DNA of 17,720 nucleotides, from the NCBI GenBank assembly GCA_963515595.1, contig CAUPYH010000035.1, positions 1-17,720 on the forward strand. The letters are read 5' to 3'. This document shows, piece after piece, positions 6,089 through 13,600 of this stretch. The position numbers and the translations under genes are program-made. The notes beneath the pieces are model-generated. The model was not told the origin of the DNA and ran no database searches. It saw only the letters and a program-made list of their open reading frames with translations. Source of the DNA: Eikenella sp963515595 (GTDB lineage Bacteria > Pseudomonadota > Gammaproteobacteria > Burkholderiales > Neisseriaceae). The stretch's first letter is position 1, and each line of letters opens with the position of its first letter.

Positions 6089-6128
6089 AGGCTACCTGAA
6101 GCCGGTATTGCAGGCTTTCAGGTAGCCT
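6089..6128 (-). terminator. DUS hairpin after the yjbR-like gene
   Basis: AGGCTACCTGAA (6089-6100) and its reverse complement (6117-6128) form a 12-bp stem, extended by GCC/GGC past a one-base bulge, with a loop of about 10 nt. The stem overlaps the stop codon of the yjbR-like gene. It would separate kdsC-lptC-lptA-yjbR from the lipoprotein-lptB-rpoN-hpf unit, although it lacks a clear T-tract. Confidence 0.5.
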
Positions 6129-6498
6129 GTTTCCTAATCTTGGCGTTGTTCTGCGTGAGGCGGAAGCTGTCGTCTATCAGTTGGCGGATCAGCGCGTCGT
6201 CGGCCTGTTCCAATTCGATGCTCAGCCAGTGTTCTTTGCTAATGTGGTAGGCAGGCAGGATGCCGGCTTGGGCGCGCATGGCGCCGATGTGTTCGGGGCG
6301 GCATTTCACATTGAGCAGGGGCACGGTGCGGCCGGGGGTGCGCCCGAGCTTTTCCGCCGGCACGGGCAGGTACACGCCAAACCATTTGTGGCTGCCGCCG
6401 TGGCGGAATACGGCGTATTCGGGGAAGCGGGAAAAGGGATGGTCGGGCGCGGCGCGGTAGCGTTCGGCCATTTCGGCAAACAGGGTTTCGGCCTTCAT
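6118..6498 (-). CDS. MmcQ/YjbR family protein
   Basis: 126 residues with the compact MmcQ/YjbR (DUF419-like) pattern: an N-terminal helix, FPEYAVFRHGGSHKWFGVYLPVP, then VPLLNVKCRPEHIGAMRAQAGILPAYHISKEHWLSIEL, ending in a helix DDALIRQLIDDSFRLTQ. The KWFG, LNVKCxPE and AYHxxKxHWLSI segments are the family's hallmarks. The fold is related to double-wing DNA-binding proteins, but the biological role is not established; the protein is cytosolic. The gene begins 10 bp after lptA, so it is cotranscribed with the lpt genes. Its TGA stop lies inside an uptake sequence (6117-6128), giving a C-terminal Ala-Thr. Confidence 0.88.
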   Translation of the reverse strand: MKAETLFAEMAERYRAAPDHPFSRFPEYAVFRHGGSHKWFGVYLPVPAEKLGRTPGRTVPLLNVKCRPEHIGAMRAQAGILPAYHISKEHWLSIELEQADDALIRQLIDDSFRLTQNNAKIRKQAT

Positions 6499-6508
6499 CC
6501 CGCCTCCG

Positions 6509-7027
6509 TTATTTCTGTTGCGGCTGGATGGTGATGCTCACGCGGCCTTTGTTGGCGTTGCTGCGGCTGCCGCCCAGCACGGTATAAACTTCGGTGCGGG
6601 TGTTGTAGGTAATGGTGTCGCCGCTGGCCCGGTCGCCGCCGCGTTCGAGCTTGGCGCCACCGCTGAGTTTCACAATGCCGGTGGCGGATTGGTATTCCAC
6701 GCGGGCGGCCTGGCCTTTCACGGTGCCTTGGCGGTCGAGCTGCTGGCCGAAGTGTACGGGGCTGCCGGAGGCGGTCATGGTTTGCGCGCCATCAGCGGCT
6801 TTCACCACGCGCACTTTGGCGGCACGGATATACATGGTGCCCTGTTGGATAACCACGTTGCCGGAAAATTCGGTGCTGCGGTTGCCTTGGTCGAGCGAGC
6901 CTTGGTCGGCTTCGATTTGGATGGGCTGGTTGCGGTCGGAGGTAAGCGCAGAAGCCGCGGCGGGCAACAGCAGGGCGGCAGCAAGGAGGAGGGCGCGGGC
7001 GGGTTTAATTTTGTTGTTTGGGGTCAT
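6509..7027 (-). CDS. lptA: LPS transport periplasmic protein LptA
   Basis: Periplasmic bridge protein that carries LPS from LptC to LptD. The 172 residues start with a Sec signal peptide: basic start, hydrophobic LLLAAALLLPAAASA, probable cleavage after ASA at 27. The mature part is an OstA-type beta-jellyroll with recognisable strands: QPIQIEADQGSLDQGNRSTEFSGNVVIQQGTMYIRA, then VKGQAARVEYQSATGIVKLSGGAKLERGGDRASGDTITYN. The ATG at 7027 overlaps the end of lptC by 23 bp, consistent with translational coupling. It is followed after 10 bp by the yjbR-like gene instead of lptB. Confidence 0.95.
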   Translation of the reverse strand: MTPNNKIKPARALLLAAALLLPAAASALTSDRNQPIQIEADQGSLDQGNRSTEFSGNVVIQQGTMYIRAAKVRVVKAADGAQTMTASGSPVHFGQQLDRQGTVKGQAARVEYQSATGIVKLSGGAKLERGGDRASGDTITYNTRTEVYTVLGGSRSNANKGRVSITIQPQQK

Positions 7028-7586
7028 AAATCACGGCCTTAATGCGGGAGGAGAGGTTGAGCAATCCTTGTTTGTGGTTGTAGGTCATACCTTGGGCGGT
7101 GCCGTGGGAGGCGCCGTATTGATAGTTCACCAAATCTTGGGTGTGGGCGGTTTGGGTTTGGGTGTTGACGGTGAGACTGTCGGTTTTAAGGCGGCCGGCG
7201 GGCTGGCCGTTCATAGCGGGTTTGTCGAACACCACGTTTTTCTCAAATACCACTTGGTTCTCGCCGCCGATATAGTGTGCCTGATCAGCGGTGATGCGGT
7301 ACACCATCTGCCCGCCTTGCGAAAACATCACGTTGGGTTCGGCCAGGTAGCCGTCTTGGCGGTTGGGAAACTGCCAGGCGCGGGTGGCGGTAAGCTGCTG
7401 GGCCAGGCTGCCGTCGGCAGCGAAGCGGCGGCCTCGGATGCCGAAAATCTGGTATTGCGGCTCGTGCGGGTCGAGCGGGGTTTCTTCAGTTTCGAGCTGG
7501 CTGATGCGGTCGAGCCAAAAGCTCACGCCGCCGAGCGCGAGTGCCAACACCAGCGGAAACCACCAGCCGCCGAATCGTTTAATCAT
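7005..7586 (-). CDS. lptC: LPS export system protein LptC
   Basis: Inner-membrane-anchored, periplasmic partner of LptB2FG that receives LPS and passes it to LptA. The 193 residues fit the family (about 190). One N-terminal membrane helix (about 7-26, WWFPLVLALALGGVSFWL) leads into the OstA-like beta domain: HEPQYQIFGIRGRRFAADGS, MVYRITADQAHYIGGENQVVF, LKTDSLTVNTQTQTAHTQDLV. The frame is open further upstream, but the ATG at 7586 is right because it places the helix at the N-terminus and forms a 4-bp ATGA overlap with the kdsC stop (7583-7586), typical of coupled genes. It overlaps lptA by 23 bp. Confidence 0.95.
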   Translation of the reverse strand: MIKRFGGWWFPLVLALALGGVSFWLDRISQLETEETPLDPHEPQYQIFGIRGRRFAADGSLAQQLTATRAWQFPNRQDGYLAEPNVMFSQGGQMVYRITADQAHYIGGENQVVFEKNVVFDKPAMNGQPAGRLKTDSLTVNTQTQTAHTQDLVNYQYGASHGTAQGMTYNHKQGLLNLSSRIKAVIYDPKQQN

Positions 7587-8131
7587 TCTGTGTATTGCTC
7601 CCAAGCGGTTTTCAGGTAGCCTTTGGCCTGCATGATGACTTCGCACAATTCGCGTACGGCACCGGCGCCGGCCGGGCGGCGGGTGATGTAGGCAGCGTGT
7701 TGCAACACCCATTCGTGCGCTTCAGGCACAGCAGCAGGCAGGCCGCAACGCACCATCACAGGCAAATCCACCACGTCGTCACCGATGTAGGCGCATTCGT
7801 GTTCGGCCACGCCGGCGGTTTCGCGCAATTCGGCGTAGGCAGCGCGTTTGTCGCTGATGCCTTTGAAGTAGTGATGGATGCCGAGCTGTTTGGCGCGCAC
7901 GGCCACAGAAGGGGCATCGCGGCCGGTGATGATGGCGGTTTGCACGCTGCATTGATGCAGCATTTTGATGCCGTGCCCGTCGAGCGTATGGAAGGCCTTG
8001 ATTTCTTCACCGTTGTCGCGGATGAAGATGCGGCCGTCAGTGAGCACGCCGTCCACGTCCATAATCAGCAGTTTGATTTCGGCGGCGCGGCGGCGCAGGT
8101 ATTCGGGCAGTTCAGGCAGAATAGGGCTCAT
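7583..8131 (-). CDS. kdsC: 3-deoxy-D-manno-octulosonate 8-phosphate phosphatase
   Basis: Cytosolic HAD-superfamily phosphatase that removes phosphate from Kdo-8-P, giving Kdo for the LPS inner core. The 182 residues match the tetrameric, cap-less KdsC type. HAD motif I is MDVDGVLTDG, with the nucleophile D25 and acid/base D27. Motif II is IITGR (T69), motif III includes K95 in SDKRAAY, and motif IV is GDDVVDLPVM (D118, D119). An in-frame uptake sequence near the C-terminus encodes KGYLK (7611-7622). It heads the lpt cluster and is coupled to lptC through an ATGA overlap. In many proteobacteria kdsD precedes kdsC; here the upstream neighbour is the divergent putP. Confidence 0.96.
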   Translation of the reverse strand: MSPILPELPEYLRRRAAEIKLLIMDVDGVLTDGRIFIRDNGEEIKAFHTLDGHGIKMLHQCSVQTAIITGRDAPSVAVRAKQLGIHHYFKGISDKRAAYAELRETAGVAEHECAYIGDDVVDLPVMVRCGLPAAVPEAHEWVLQHAAYITRRPAGAGAVRELCEVIMQAKGYLKTAWEQYTE

Positions 8132-8160
8132 GCGGGCAATCTCAATTTCGAATTAGACCC

Positions 8161-8188
8161 ATGATAACATGCTCTAGCACGGGCACAA
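8161..8188 (-). promoter_or_regulatory. Candidate promoter of the kdsC-lptCA operon
   Basis: On the minus strand, TATCAT (8161-8166, 5 of 6 matches) is preceded by TG at the extended -10 position. TTGTGC (8183-8188) lies 16 bp upstream as a weak -35. Initiation would fall near 8154, 23 nt before the kdsC ATG. Confidence 0.4.
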
Positions 8189-8229
8189 ACCCGTTCGGCA
8201 TGGTTTTTGCTTGGCGCGGCGGAGTAAAG

Positions 8230-8273
8230 AAAAGGCTACCTGAAAACATCAAATGGTTTTCAGGTAGCCTTTT
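8230..8273. terminator. Orphan bidirectional DUS hairpin
   Basis: AAAAGGCTACCTGAAAAC (8230-8247) pairs perfectly with 8256-8273, leaving a loop of about 8 nt, with a run of T on one side and A on the other. It looks like a good two-way intrinsic terminator, yet it lies upstream of both kdsC and putP. Confidence 0.65.
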
Positions 8274-8503
8274 TTGGGTTTGAGGTGCAGTAATAATATG
8301 ATAACAATAGAAAATATATTTCCATCTAGCCTATTCGGTCTAGTATCTTGCTTGTACGGGCCACTTCAGCAGCAATCGGCTTGACGCCTAGCGTACTTCA
8401 TCCGAGCTTGCGCTTTCATCTCATCAAAATACCAACCTGAGCTTCATCAAAACATCAGTTCAGTTCGTTAAACCTTTGTTTTCACCCTATTGAAGCCTGT
8501 GTT

Positions 8504-8515
8504 TTCAGGTAGCCT
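8504..8515 (-). repeat. Lone exact DUS
   Basis: TTCAGGTAGCCT followed by TTTTTC in the kdsC-putP gap; no nearby inverted partner. Confidence 0.85.
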
Positions 8516-8582
8516 TTTTCATTCTCAATTGCATTTATTTTGTTCTCCTTCCGCAGGTTATTTGCAAGTTTCTTTACGCATA

Positions 8583-8612
8583 TTGACTTATTCTGTTGTT
8601 TTCCAGTATAAG
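8583..8612 (+). promoter_or_regulatory. Candidate sigma-70 promoter of putP
   Basis: TTGACT (8583-8588) and TATAAG (8607-8612), each 5 of 6 to consensus, are 18 bp apart. The predicted leader of about 195 nt would carry the decayed Correia core and the 8762-8781 hairpin. Confidence 0.45.
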
Positions 8613-8675
8613 CAAAACCAGGTTGCTCGTTTTTACAGCAGGCGGCCATAGCTGAAGCACTTATTTTTTCATACC

Positions 8676-8728
8676 AGGCGGCGAGCCGAAGGCAGTACAA
8701 GCAGTATGGCAAGGCAAGCCACCGCGGT
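8676..8728. repeat. Decayed Correia core in the putP leader
   Basis: AGGCGGCGAGCCGAAGGCAG, then GTATGGCAAGGCAAGCCA, follows the core of the intact copy at 14361-14466 (AAGGCGGCGAGCCGCAGACG, then TTACGGCAAGGCGAGCCA). The AT-rich terminal repeats are gone. Confidence 0.55.
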
Positions 8729-8761
8729 AAGAAGAAATAGGTGCTTTAGCGATACACCATC

Positions 8762-8781
8762 AAACCGCCCCGAGGCGGTTT
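8762..8781 (+). promoter_or_regulatory. Perfect hairpin just upstream of the putP ribosome site
   Basis: AAACCGCC-CCGA-GGCGGTTT is a perfect 8-bp stem with a 4-nt loop, 20 nt before the putP Shine-Dalgarno. There is no T-tract. It may be a leader structure or an operator palindrome; nothing identifies the ligand. Confidence 0.45.
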
Positions 8782-8814
8782 AGGAAATCAAAGATAACAA
8801 CTAAGGAGCAGCTC

Positions 8815-10332
8815 ATGAACCCGATGTATATCACCTTCGGCATCTATTTGGTTGCCGTTCTGTTAATCGGCCTCGCGGCCTATTTCTCCACCCGCAATTT
8901 TGACGACTATATCCTCGGCGGCCGCAGCTTGGGCCCGTTTGTTACTGCCATGTCGGCCGGGGCTTCGGATATGTCCGGCTGGCTGCTGATGGGCCTGCCG
9001 GGCGCAGTGTATTTGAGCGGCCTGAGCAAATCTTGGATTGCCATCGGCCTGATTATCGGCGCGTACCTCAACTGGCTCTTGGTGGCCGGGCGGCTGCGCG
9101 TGCACACCGAATACAACAACAACGCGCTCACCCTGCCCGATTATTTCCACCACCGCTTCGGTGCGCACGGGCAGGCGATGAAAGTAATCTCCGCATTCAT
9201 CATTCTGTTTTTCTTCACCATTTACTGCGCTAGCGGCATTGTGGCCGGTGCCCGCCTGTTCCAAAGCCTGTTTACCGACATGAGCTACACCAGCGCCATG
9301 TGGCTGGGCGCGGGCGCCACCATTGCCTACACCTTTATCGGCGGCTTCTTGGCGGTGAGCTGGACAGACACTGTGCAGGCCACGCTGATGATTTTCGCCC
9401 TGCTGCTCACGCCGGTGATGGTGTATTTGGGTGCGGGCGGCGCAGATGAAGTTTCCGCCATCATCCAAGCCGCTGCTGCTACCAGCGGTAAGGAATACGG
9501 CAGCCTGCTGCACGGCACGACCTTCATCGGCATCATTTCCACCGCCGCCTGGGGCTTGGGCTACTTCGGCCAGCCACACATTCTGGCACGCTTCATGGCC
9601 GCCGAAAGCGTGAAATCGCTGGTGGGCGCACGCCGTATCGGCATGACTTGGATGATTTTGTGCTTGGGCGGCGCAGTGGCCGTGGGCTATTACGGTATCG
9701 CCTACTTTGGTGCTCACCCCGAGCAAGCTGCTGCCATGCAGGGTAACCATGAGCGCGTATTCATCGCCTTGTCCACCCTGTTGTTTAACCCGTGGATTGC
9801 CGGCGTGATTTTGAGCGCGATTCTGGCTGCCGTGATGTCTACTTTGTCTTGCCAGCTTTTGGTGTGTTCCAGCGCCATCACCGAAGACTTCTATAAAGGC
9901 TTCCTGCGCCCGAACGCGCCGCAGAAAGAATTGGTGTGGATTGGCCGCATCATGGTGCTGGCCGTGGCTATTATCGCCATCCTGATTGCCGCCGACCCCG
10001 AAAGCAAAGTGCTGCAACTGGTGGAGTTTGCCTGGGCAGGCTTCGGCGCGGCATTCGGCCCCATCGTTATCCTTTCCCTGTTCTGGAAACGCATGACCGC
10101 CAACGGTGCATTGGCAGGCATGATTGCCGGCGCGGCCGTGGTGGTGTTGTGGGTGCAGGTGGTGAATCCTGCGCTGGACAACGCCGGCATGGCTACGCTG
10201 TATGAAATCATCCCCGGCTTCATCGCCTGCGGCCTGACTGCCGTGGCCGTATCGCTGGTTGGCAAAGCACCTTCCGAGGAAATCTGCCAACGCTTCGAAA
10301 AAGCCGATGCGGATTACCGCGCCGCAAAATAA
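8815..10332 (+). CDS. putP: Sodium/proline symporter
   Basis: Inner-membrane Na+/proline symporter of the SSS family, importing proline for use by PutA or as an osmolyte. The 505 residues match E. coli PutP (502). The signature region GGRSLGPFVTAMSAGASDMSGW (35-56) carries the conserved Arg37 and the Na+-linked Asp52. A second functional motif, MSTLSCQLLVCSSAITEDFY (341-360), contains Ser342/Thr343, equivalent to the E. coli Na+-site pair. About 13 membrane helices are apparent. The ATG at 8815 is set by TAAGGAG (8802-8808) six bases upstream. The gene ends at a DUS hairpin, and putA follows on the same strand 274 bp later with its own promoter. Confidence 0.97.
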   Translation: MNPMYITFGIYLVAVLLIGLAAYFSTRNFDDYILGGRSLGPFVTAMSAGASDMSGWLLMGLPGAVYLSGLSKSWIAIGLIIGAYLNWLLVAGRLRVHTEYNNNALTLPDYFHHRFGAHGQAMKVISAFIILFFFTIYCASGIVAGARLFQSLFTDMSYTSAMWLGAGATIAYTFIGGFLAVSWTDTVQATLMIFALLLTPVMVYLGAGGADEVSAIIQAAAATSGKEYGSLLHGTTFIGIISTAAWGLGYFGQPHILARFMAAESVKSLVGARRIGMTWMILCLGGAVAVGYYGIAYFGAHPEQAAAMQGNHERVFIALSTLLFNPWIAGVILSAILAAVMSTLSCQLLVCSSAITEDFYKGFLRPNAPQKELVWIGRIMVLAVAIIAILIAADPESKVLQLVEFAWAGFGAAFGPIVILSLFWKRMTANGALAGMIAGAAVVVLWVQVVNPALDNAGMATLYEIIPGFIACGLTAVAVSLVGKAPSEEICQRFEKADADYRAAK

Positions 10333-10342
10333 AGGGCGGCAA

Positions 10343-10373
10343 AAGGCTACCTGAAAAGTTTTCAGGTAGCCTT
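10343..10373 (+). terminator. DUS hairpin terminator of putP
   Basis: AAGGCTACCTGAAAA (10343-10357) and its exact reverse complement (10359-10373) flank a single G, about 10 bp past the putP stop. In RNA a few A/T pairs must open to form the loop. The run after the stem is TCAAAC, so it lacks a long T-tract. Confidence 0.6.
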
Positions 10374-10398
10374 CAAACTGCCCGTATCAAAAGGCTTC

Positions 10399-10437
10399 AG
10401 GCTAGCTGAAACCGCTCCCAGCCTTTTCAGGTAGCCT
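10399..10437 (+). terminator. Second, imperfect DUS hairpin behind putP
   Basis: AGGCTAGCTGAA (10399-10410, one mismatch to the uptake sequence) faces an exact inverted copy (10426-10437) followed by TTTA. It is probably a backup terminator or an eroding pair. Confidence 0.5.
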
Positions 10438-10476
10438 TTACCCGATTAACCAACCGCCTCCCCTGCCAAACATTCT

Positions 10477-10505
10477 TTCACATTATCCGCAGTTTGGTTT
10501 ATGAT
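10477..10505 (+). promoter_or_regulatory. Candidate sigma-70 promoter of putA
   Basis: TTCACA (10477-10482) and TATGAT (10500-10505) are separated by exactly 17 bp, each matching consensus at 5 of 6 positions. Transcription would start near 10512, leaving a leader of about 95 nt that includes a lone uptake sequence. This is among the best-looking promoters in the window. Confidence 0.6.
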
Positions 10506-10552
10506 GCCGTTTTACCGACGTTCAAACCAAGCAGCTATTCATAACGAAACAG

Positions 10553-10564
10553 AGGCTACCTGAA
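10553..10564 (+). repeat. Lone exact DUS in the putA leader
   Basis: AGGCTACCTGAA, unpaired, 42 bp before the putA start codon. Confidence 0.85.
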
Positions 10565-10606
10565 AAGCGGTTTATCGGGCAGCCCCACCAACCACGGAGA
10601 CCAACC

Positions 10607-13600
10607 ATGTTCCAGTTTGCCCACCCCCAACAAACCAGCCTGCGCCAAGCCGTTACCGATGCCTACCGCCGCGACGAAGTTGAAGCCGTGCAGGATATGC
10701 TCGAACGCGCCCAGATGAGCCAAGACGAGCGTACCGCCGCCGACCGGCTCGCCCGCCGGCTGGTGAAGCAGGTGCGTGAAGAGCGGCGCCGCGCCAGTGG
10801 GGTGGACGCATTGATGCACGAGTTCTCCCTTTCCAGCGAAGAAGGCATCGCCCTGATGTGTTTAGCCGAAGCCCTGCTGCGCATTCCCGATAAAGCCACC
10901 CGCAACAAACTCATCCACGACAAAATCTCCGGCGGCGACTGGAAAAGCCACCTCGGCAACAGCCCCTCTCTATTTGTAAACGCTGCCGCCTGGGGCTTGC
11001 TGGTAACCGGCAAACTTGCTGCCGCCCCCAGCGGCCAGAGCCTCGGCAATGCGCTCACCCGCATCGTGAGCAAAGGCGGCGAGCCGCTCATCCTCAAAGG
11101 CGTGGACTACGCCATGCGCATGCTCGGCAAACAGTTCGTTACCGGCCAAACCATCGAAGAAGCCCTGAAAAACGGTAAAGAACGCGAAAAACTCGGCTAT
11201 CTCTATTCCTTCGACATGCTCGGCGAAGCCGCCATGACCGAAGCCGATGCCGAACGCTATTATCAAGACTACGTCAACGCCATCCACGCCATCGGCCAAG
11301 ATGCCGCCGGCAAAGGCATTTACGAAGGCAACGGCATTTCCGTCAAACTCTCCGCCATTCACCCGCGCTATTCCCGCGCCCAACACGACCGCGTGATGAA
11401 CGAGCTGCTGCCACGCCTGAAAGAATTGTTCCTGCTCGGCAAAAAATACGATATCGGCATCAATATCGACGCCGAAGAAGCCAACCGCCTCGAACTCTCG
11501 CTCGATTTGATGGAAGCCCTGGTTTCCGACCCCGACCTGGCCGGCTACCACGGCATCGGCTTCGTGGTGCAGGCTTATCAGAAACGCTGCCCCTTCGTAA
11601 TCGACTATTTAATCGACCTCGCCCGCCGCAACAATCAGAAGCTGATGATCCGCCTGGTGAAAGGCGCATATTGGGACAGCGAAATCAAATGGGCGCAAGT
11701 GGACGGCATGAACGGCTACCCCACCTACACCCGCAAAGTCCACACCGACATCTCCTACTTGGCCTGCGCACGCAAACTGCTCGACGCGCAAGACGCCGTA
11801 TTCCCGCAATTCGCTACCCACAACGCCTACACCCTGGCCGTCATTTACCAAATGGGCAAAGGCAAACAGTTCGAACACCAATGCCTGCACGGCATGGGCG
11901 AAACCCTGTACGACCAAGTGGTCGGCCCGCAAAACTTGGGACGGCGCGTGCGCGTGTATGCACCGGTGGGCACGCATGAAACCCTGCTGGCCTACTTGGT
12001 GCGCCGCCTGTTGGAAAACGGTGCGAACACCTCGTTTGTAAACCAGATTGTGGATGAAAACATCAGCATCGACACCCTCATCCGCAGCCCCTTCGACACC
12101 TTGGCCGAACAAGGCATTCATCCCAACAACAGCCTGCCATTGCCGCGCAATCTGTATGGCAACGAACGCCTCAATTCGCAAGGCCTCGACCTGAGCAACG
12201 AAAGCACGCTGCAAGAGCTGCAAACCGTTATGAACAATGCCGCTGCCACGCCCTTGCATGCCGTGCCGCTTTTGGCCGTGGCCGCCCCAACCCAGGCCGC
12301 GCATGAAGTGCGCAATCCGGCCGACCACAGCGAAGTGGTGGGCAGCGCCGCCTTCGTGGAAGCCGCCGCCGTGCCGGAAATCATCGCCGCCGCCAAAGCC
12401 GCCGAAAGCAGCTGGGCTGCCGTTTCCGCCGCCGAACGCGCCAATATGCTGCGCCGCCTGGCCGACCTGATGGAAGCGCACATGCCCGAGCTGATGGCCT
12501 TGGCCGTGCGCGAAGCCGGCAAAACGCTGAACAACGCCATCGCCGAAGTGCGCGAAGCCGTGGATTTCTGCCGCTACTACGCCGACGAAGCCGAACACAC
12601 GCTACCTGAAAACAGCCAAGGCGTGGGCACCATCGTTACCATCAGCCCGTGGAACTTCCCGCTGGCCATCTTCACCGGCGAAGTGGTGGCCGCATTGGCC
12701 GCCGGCAACACCGTGGTGGCCAAACCCGCCGAACAAACCAGCCTGATCGCCTACCGTGCCGTGCAGCTGATGCACGAAGCCGGTATTCCGCGCAACGTGC
12801 TGCAGCTTGTGCTCGGCGCAGGCGACGTGGGTGCCGCCCTCACGCAAGACGAACGCATCAACGGCGTGGTGTTCACCGGCTCCACCGAAGTGGCCCGCCT
12901 CATCAACCAATCGCTCGCCCGCCGCAGCGGCCAGCCCGTGCTGATTGCCGAAACCGGCGGCCAAAACGCCATGATTGTGGACAGCACCGCGCTGGCCGAG
13001 CAGGTATGCGTTGACGTACTTGCCTCCGCCTTCGACAGCGCCGGCCAGCGTTGCTCCGCCCTGCGTATCTTGTGCGTGCAGGAAGACGTGGCCGACCGCA
13101 TGGTGAACATGATTCGCGGCGCAATGGACGAATTGCGCGTAGGCAATCCCGCCGAGCTGAGCACCGATATCGGCCCGGTTATCGATGCCGAAGCGCAGGC
13201 CAATCTGCAAAGCCATATCGACCGCATGAAAGGCATCGCCAAATCCAGCCACCAAATCAGGCTACCTGAAAATGCCGATAACGCCACCTTCATCGCGCCC
13301 ACCCTGTTTGAATTGAACAATTTGAACGACTTGCAGCGCGAAGTGTTCGGCCCGATCCTACACGTTATCCGCTACCGCGCCGACGAGCTCGACCAGCTCA
13401 TCGACCAAATCAACGCCAAAGGCTACGCCCTCACCGGCGGTATCCACAGCCGCATCGACGGCACGGTGGAACACATCCGCCGCCGCATCGAAGCAGGCAA
13501 CCTTTATGTGAACCGCAACATCGTCGGCGCCGTGGTGGGCGTGCAGCCCTTCGGCGGCCACGGCCTCTCCGGTACCGGCCCCAAAGCCGGCGGCCCCTTC

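Larger units (their letters stand above)
8132..8814. other. Intergenic region between divergent kdsC and putP
   Basis: A 683-bp stretch without a convincing gene. It contains a candidate kdsC promoter (8161-8188), a DUS hairpin (8230-8273) downstream of no gene, an AT-rich part (8280-8640) with one lone uptake sequence (8504-8515), a candidate putP promoter (8583-8612), a decayed Correia core (8676-8728) and a hairpin before putP (8762-8781). A 76-codon open frame at 8482-8712 (-) overlaps the relic and lacks family resemblance, so I do not call it. Confidence 0.6.

Noticed and set aside
7587..7712. Upstream extension of the lptC frame to 7712
   Set aside because: The extension lies within kdsC in another frame. 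The ATG at 7586 gives the expected membrane anchor and an ATGA overlap with kdsC.
8196..8211. A sigma-54-like site, CGGCATGGTTTTTGCT, on the + strand (14 of 16 positions of TGGCACGRNNNTTGCW)
   Set aside because: About one match of this quality is expected by chance in a window of this size on two strands, and the only thing downstream is the orphan hairpin. It is suggestive only because rpoN is intact.
8482..8712. A 76-codon minus-strand open frame in the kdsC-putP gap
   Set aside because: It begins inside a decayed Correia core, contains an uptake sequence, shows no family resemblance and has no clear ribosome site. I treat it as chance.
8863..10290. Long antisense open frames over putP, putA, pgk, EamA and corC (up to 475 codons)
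   Set aside because: They are rich in His, Gln, Gly and Ala, as expected from reading GC-rich genes on the other strand, with no recognisable families.
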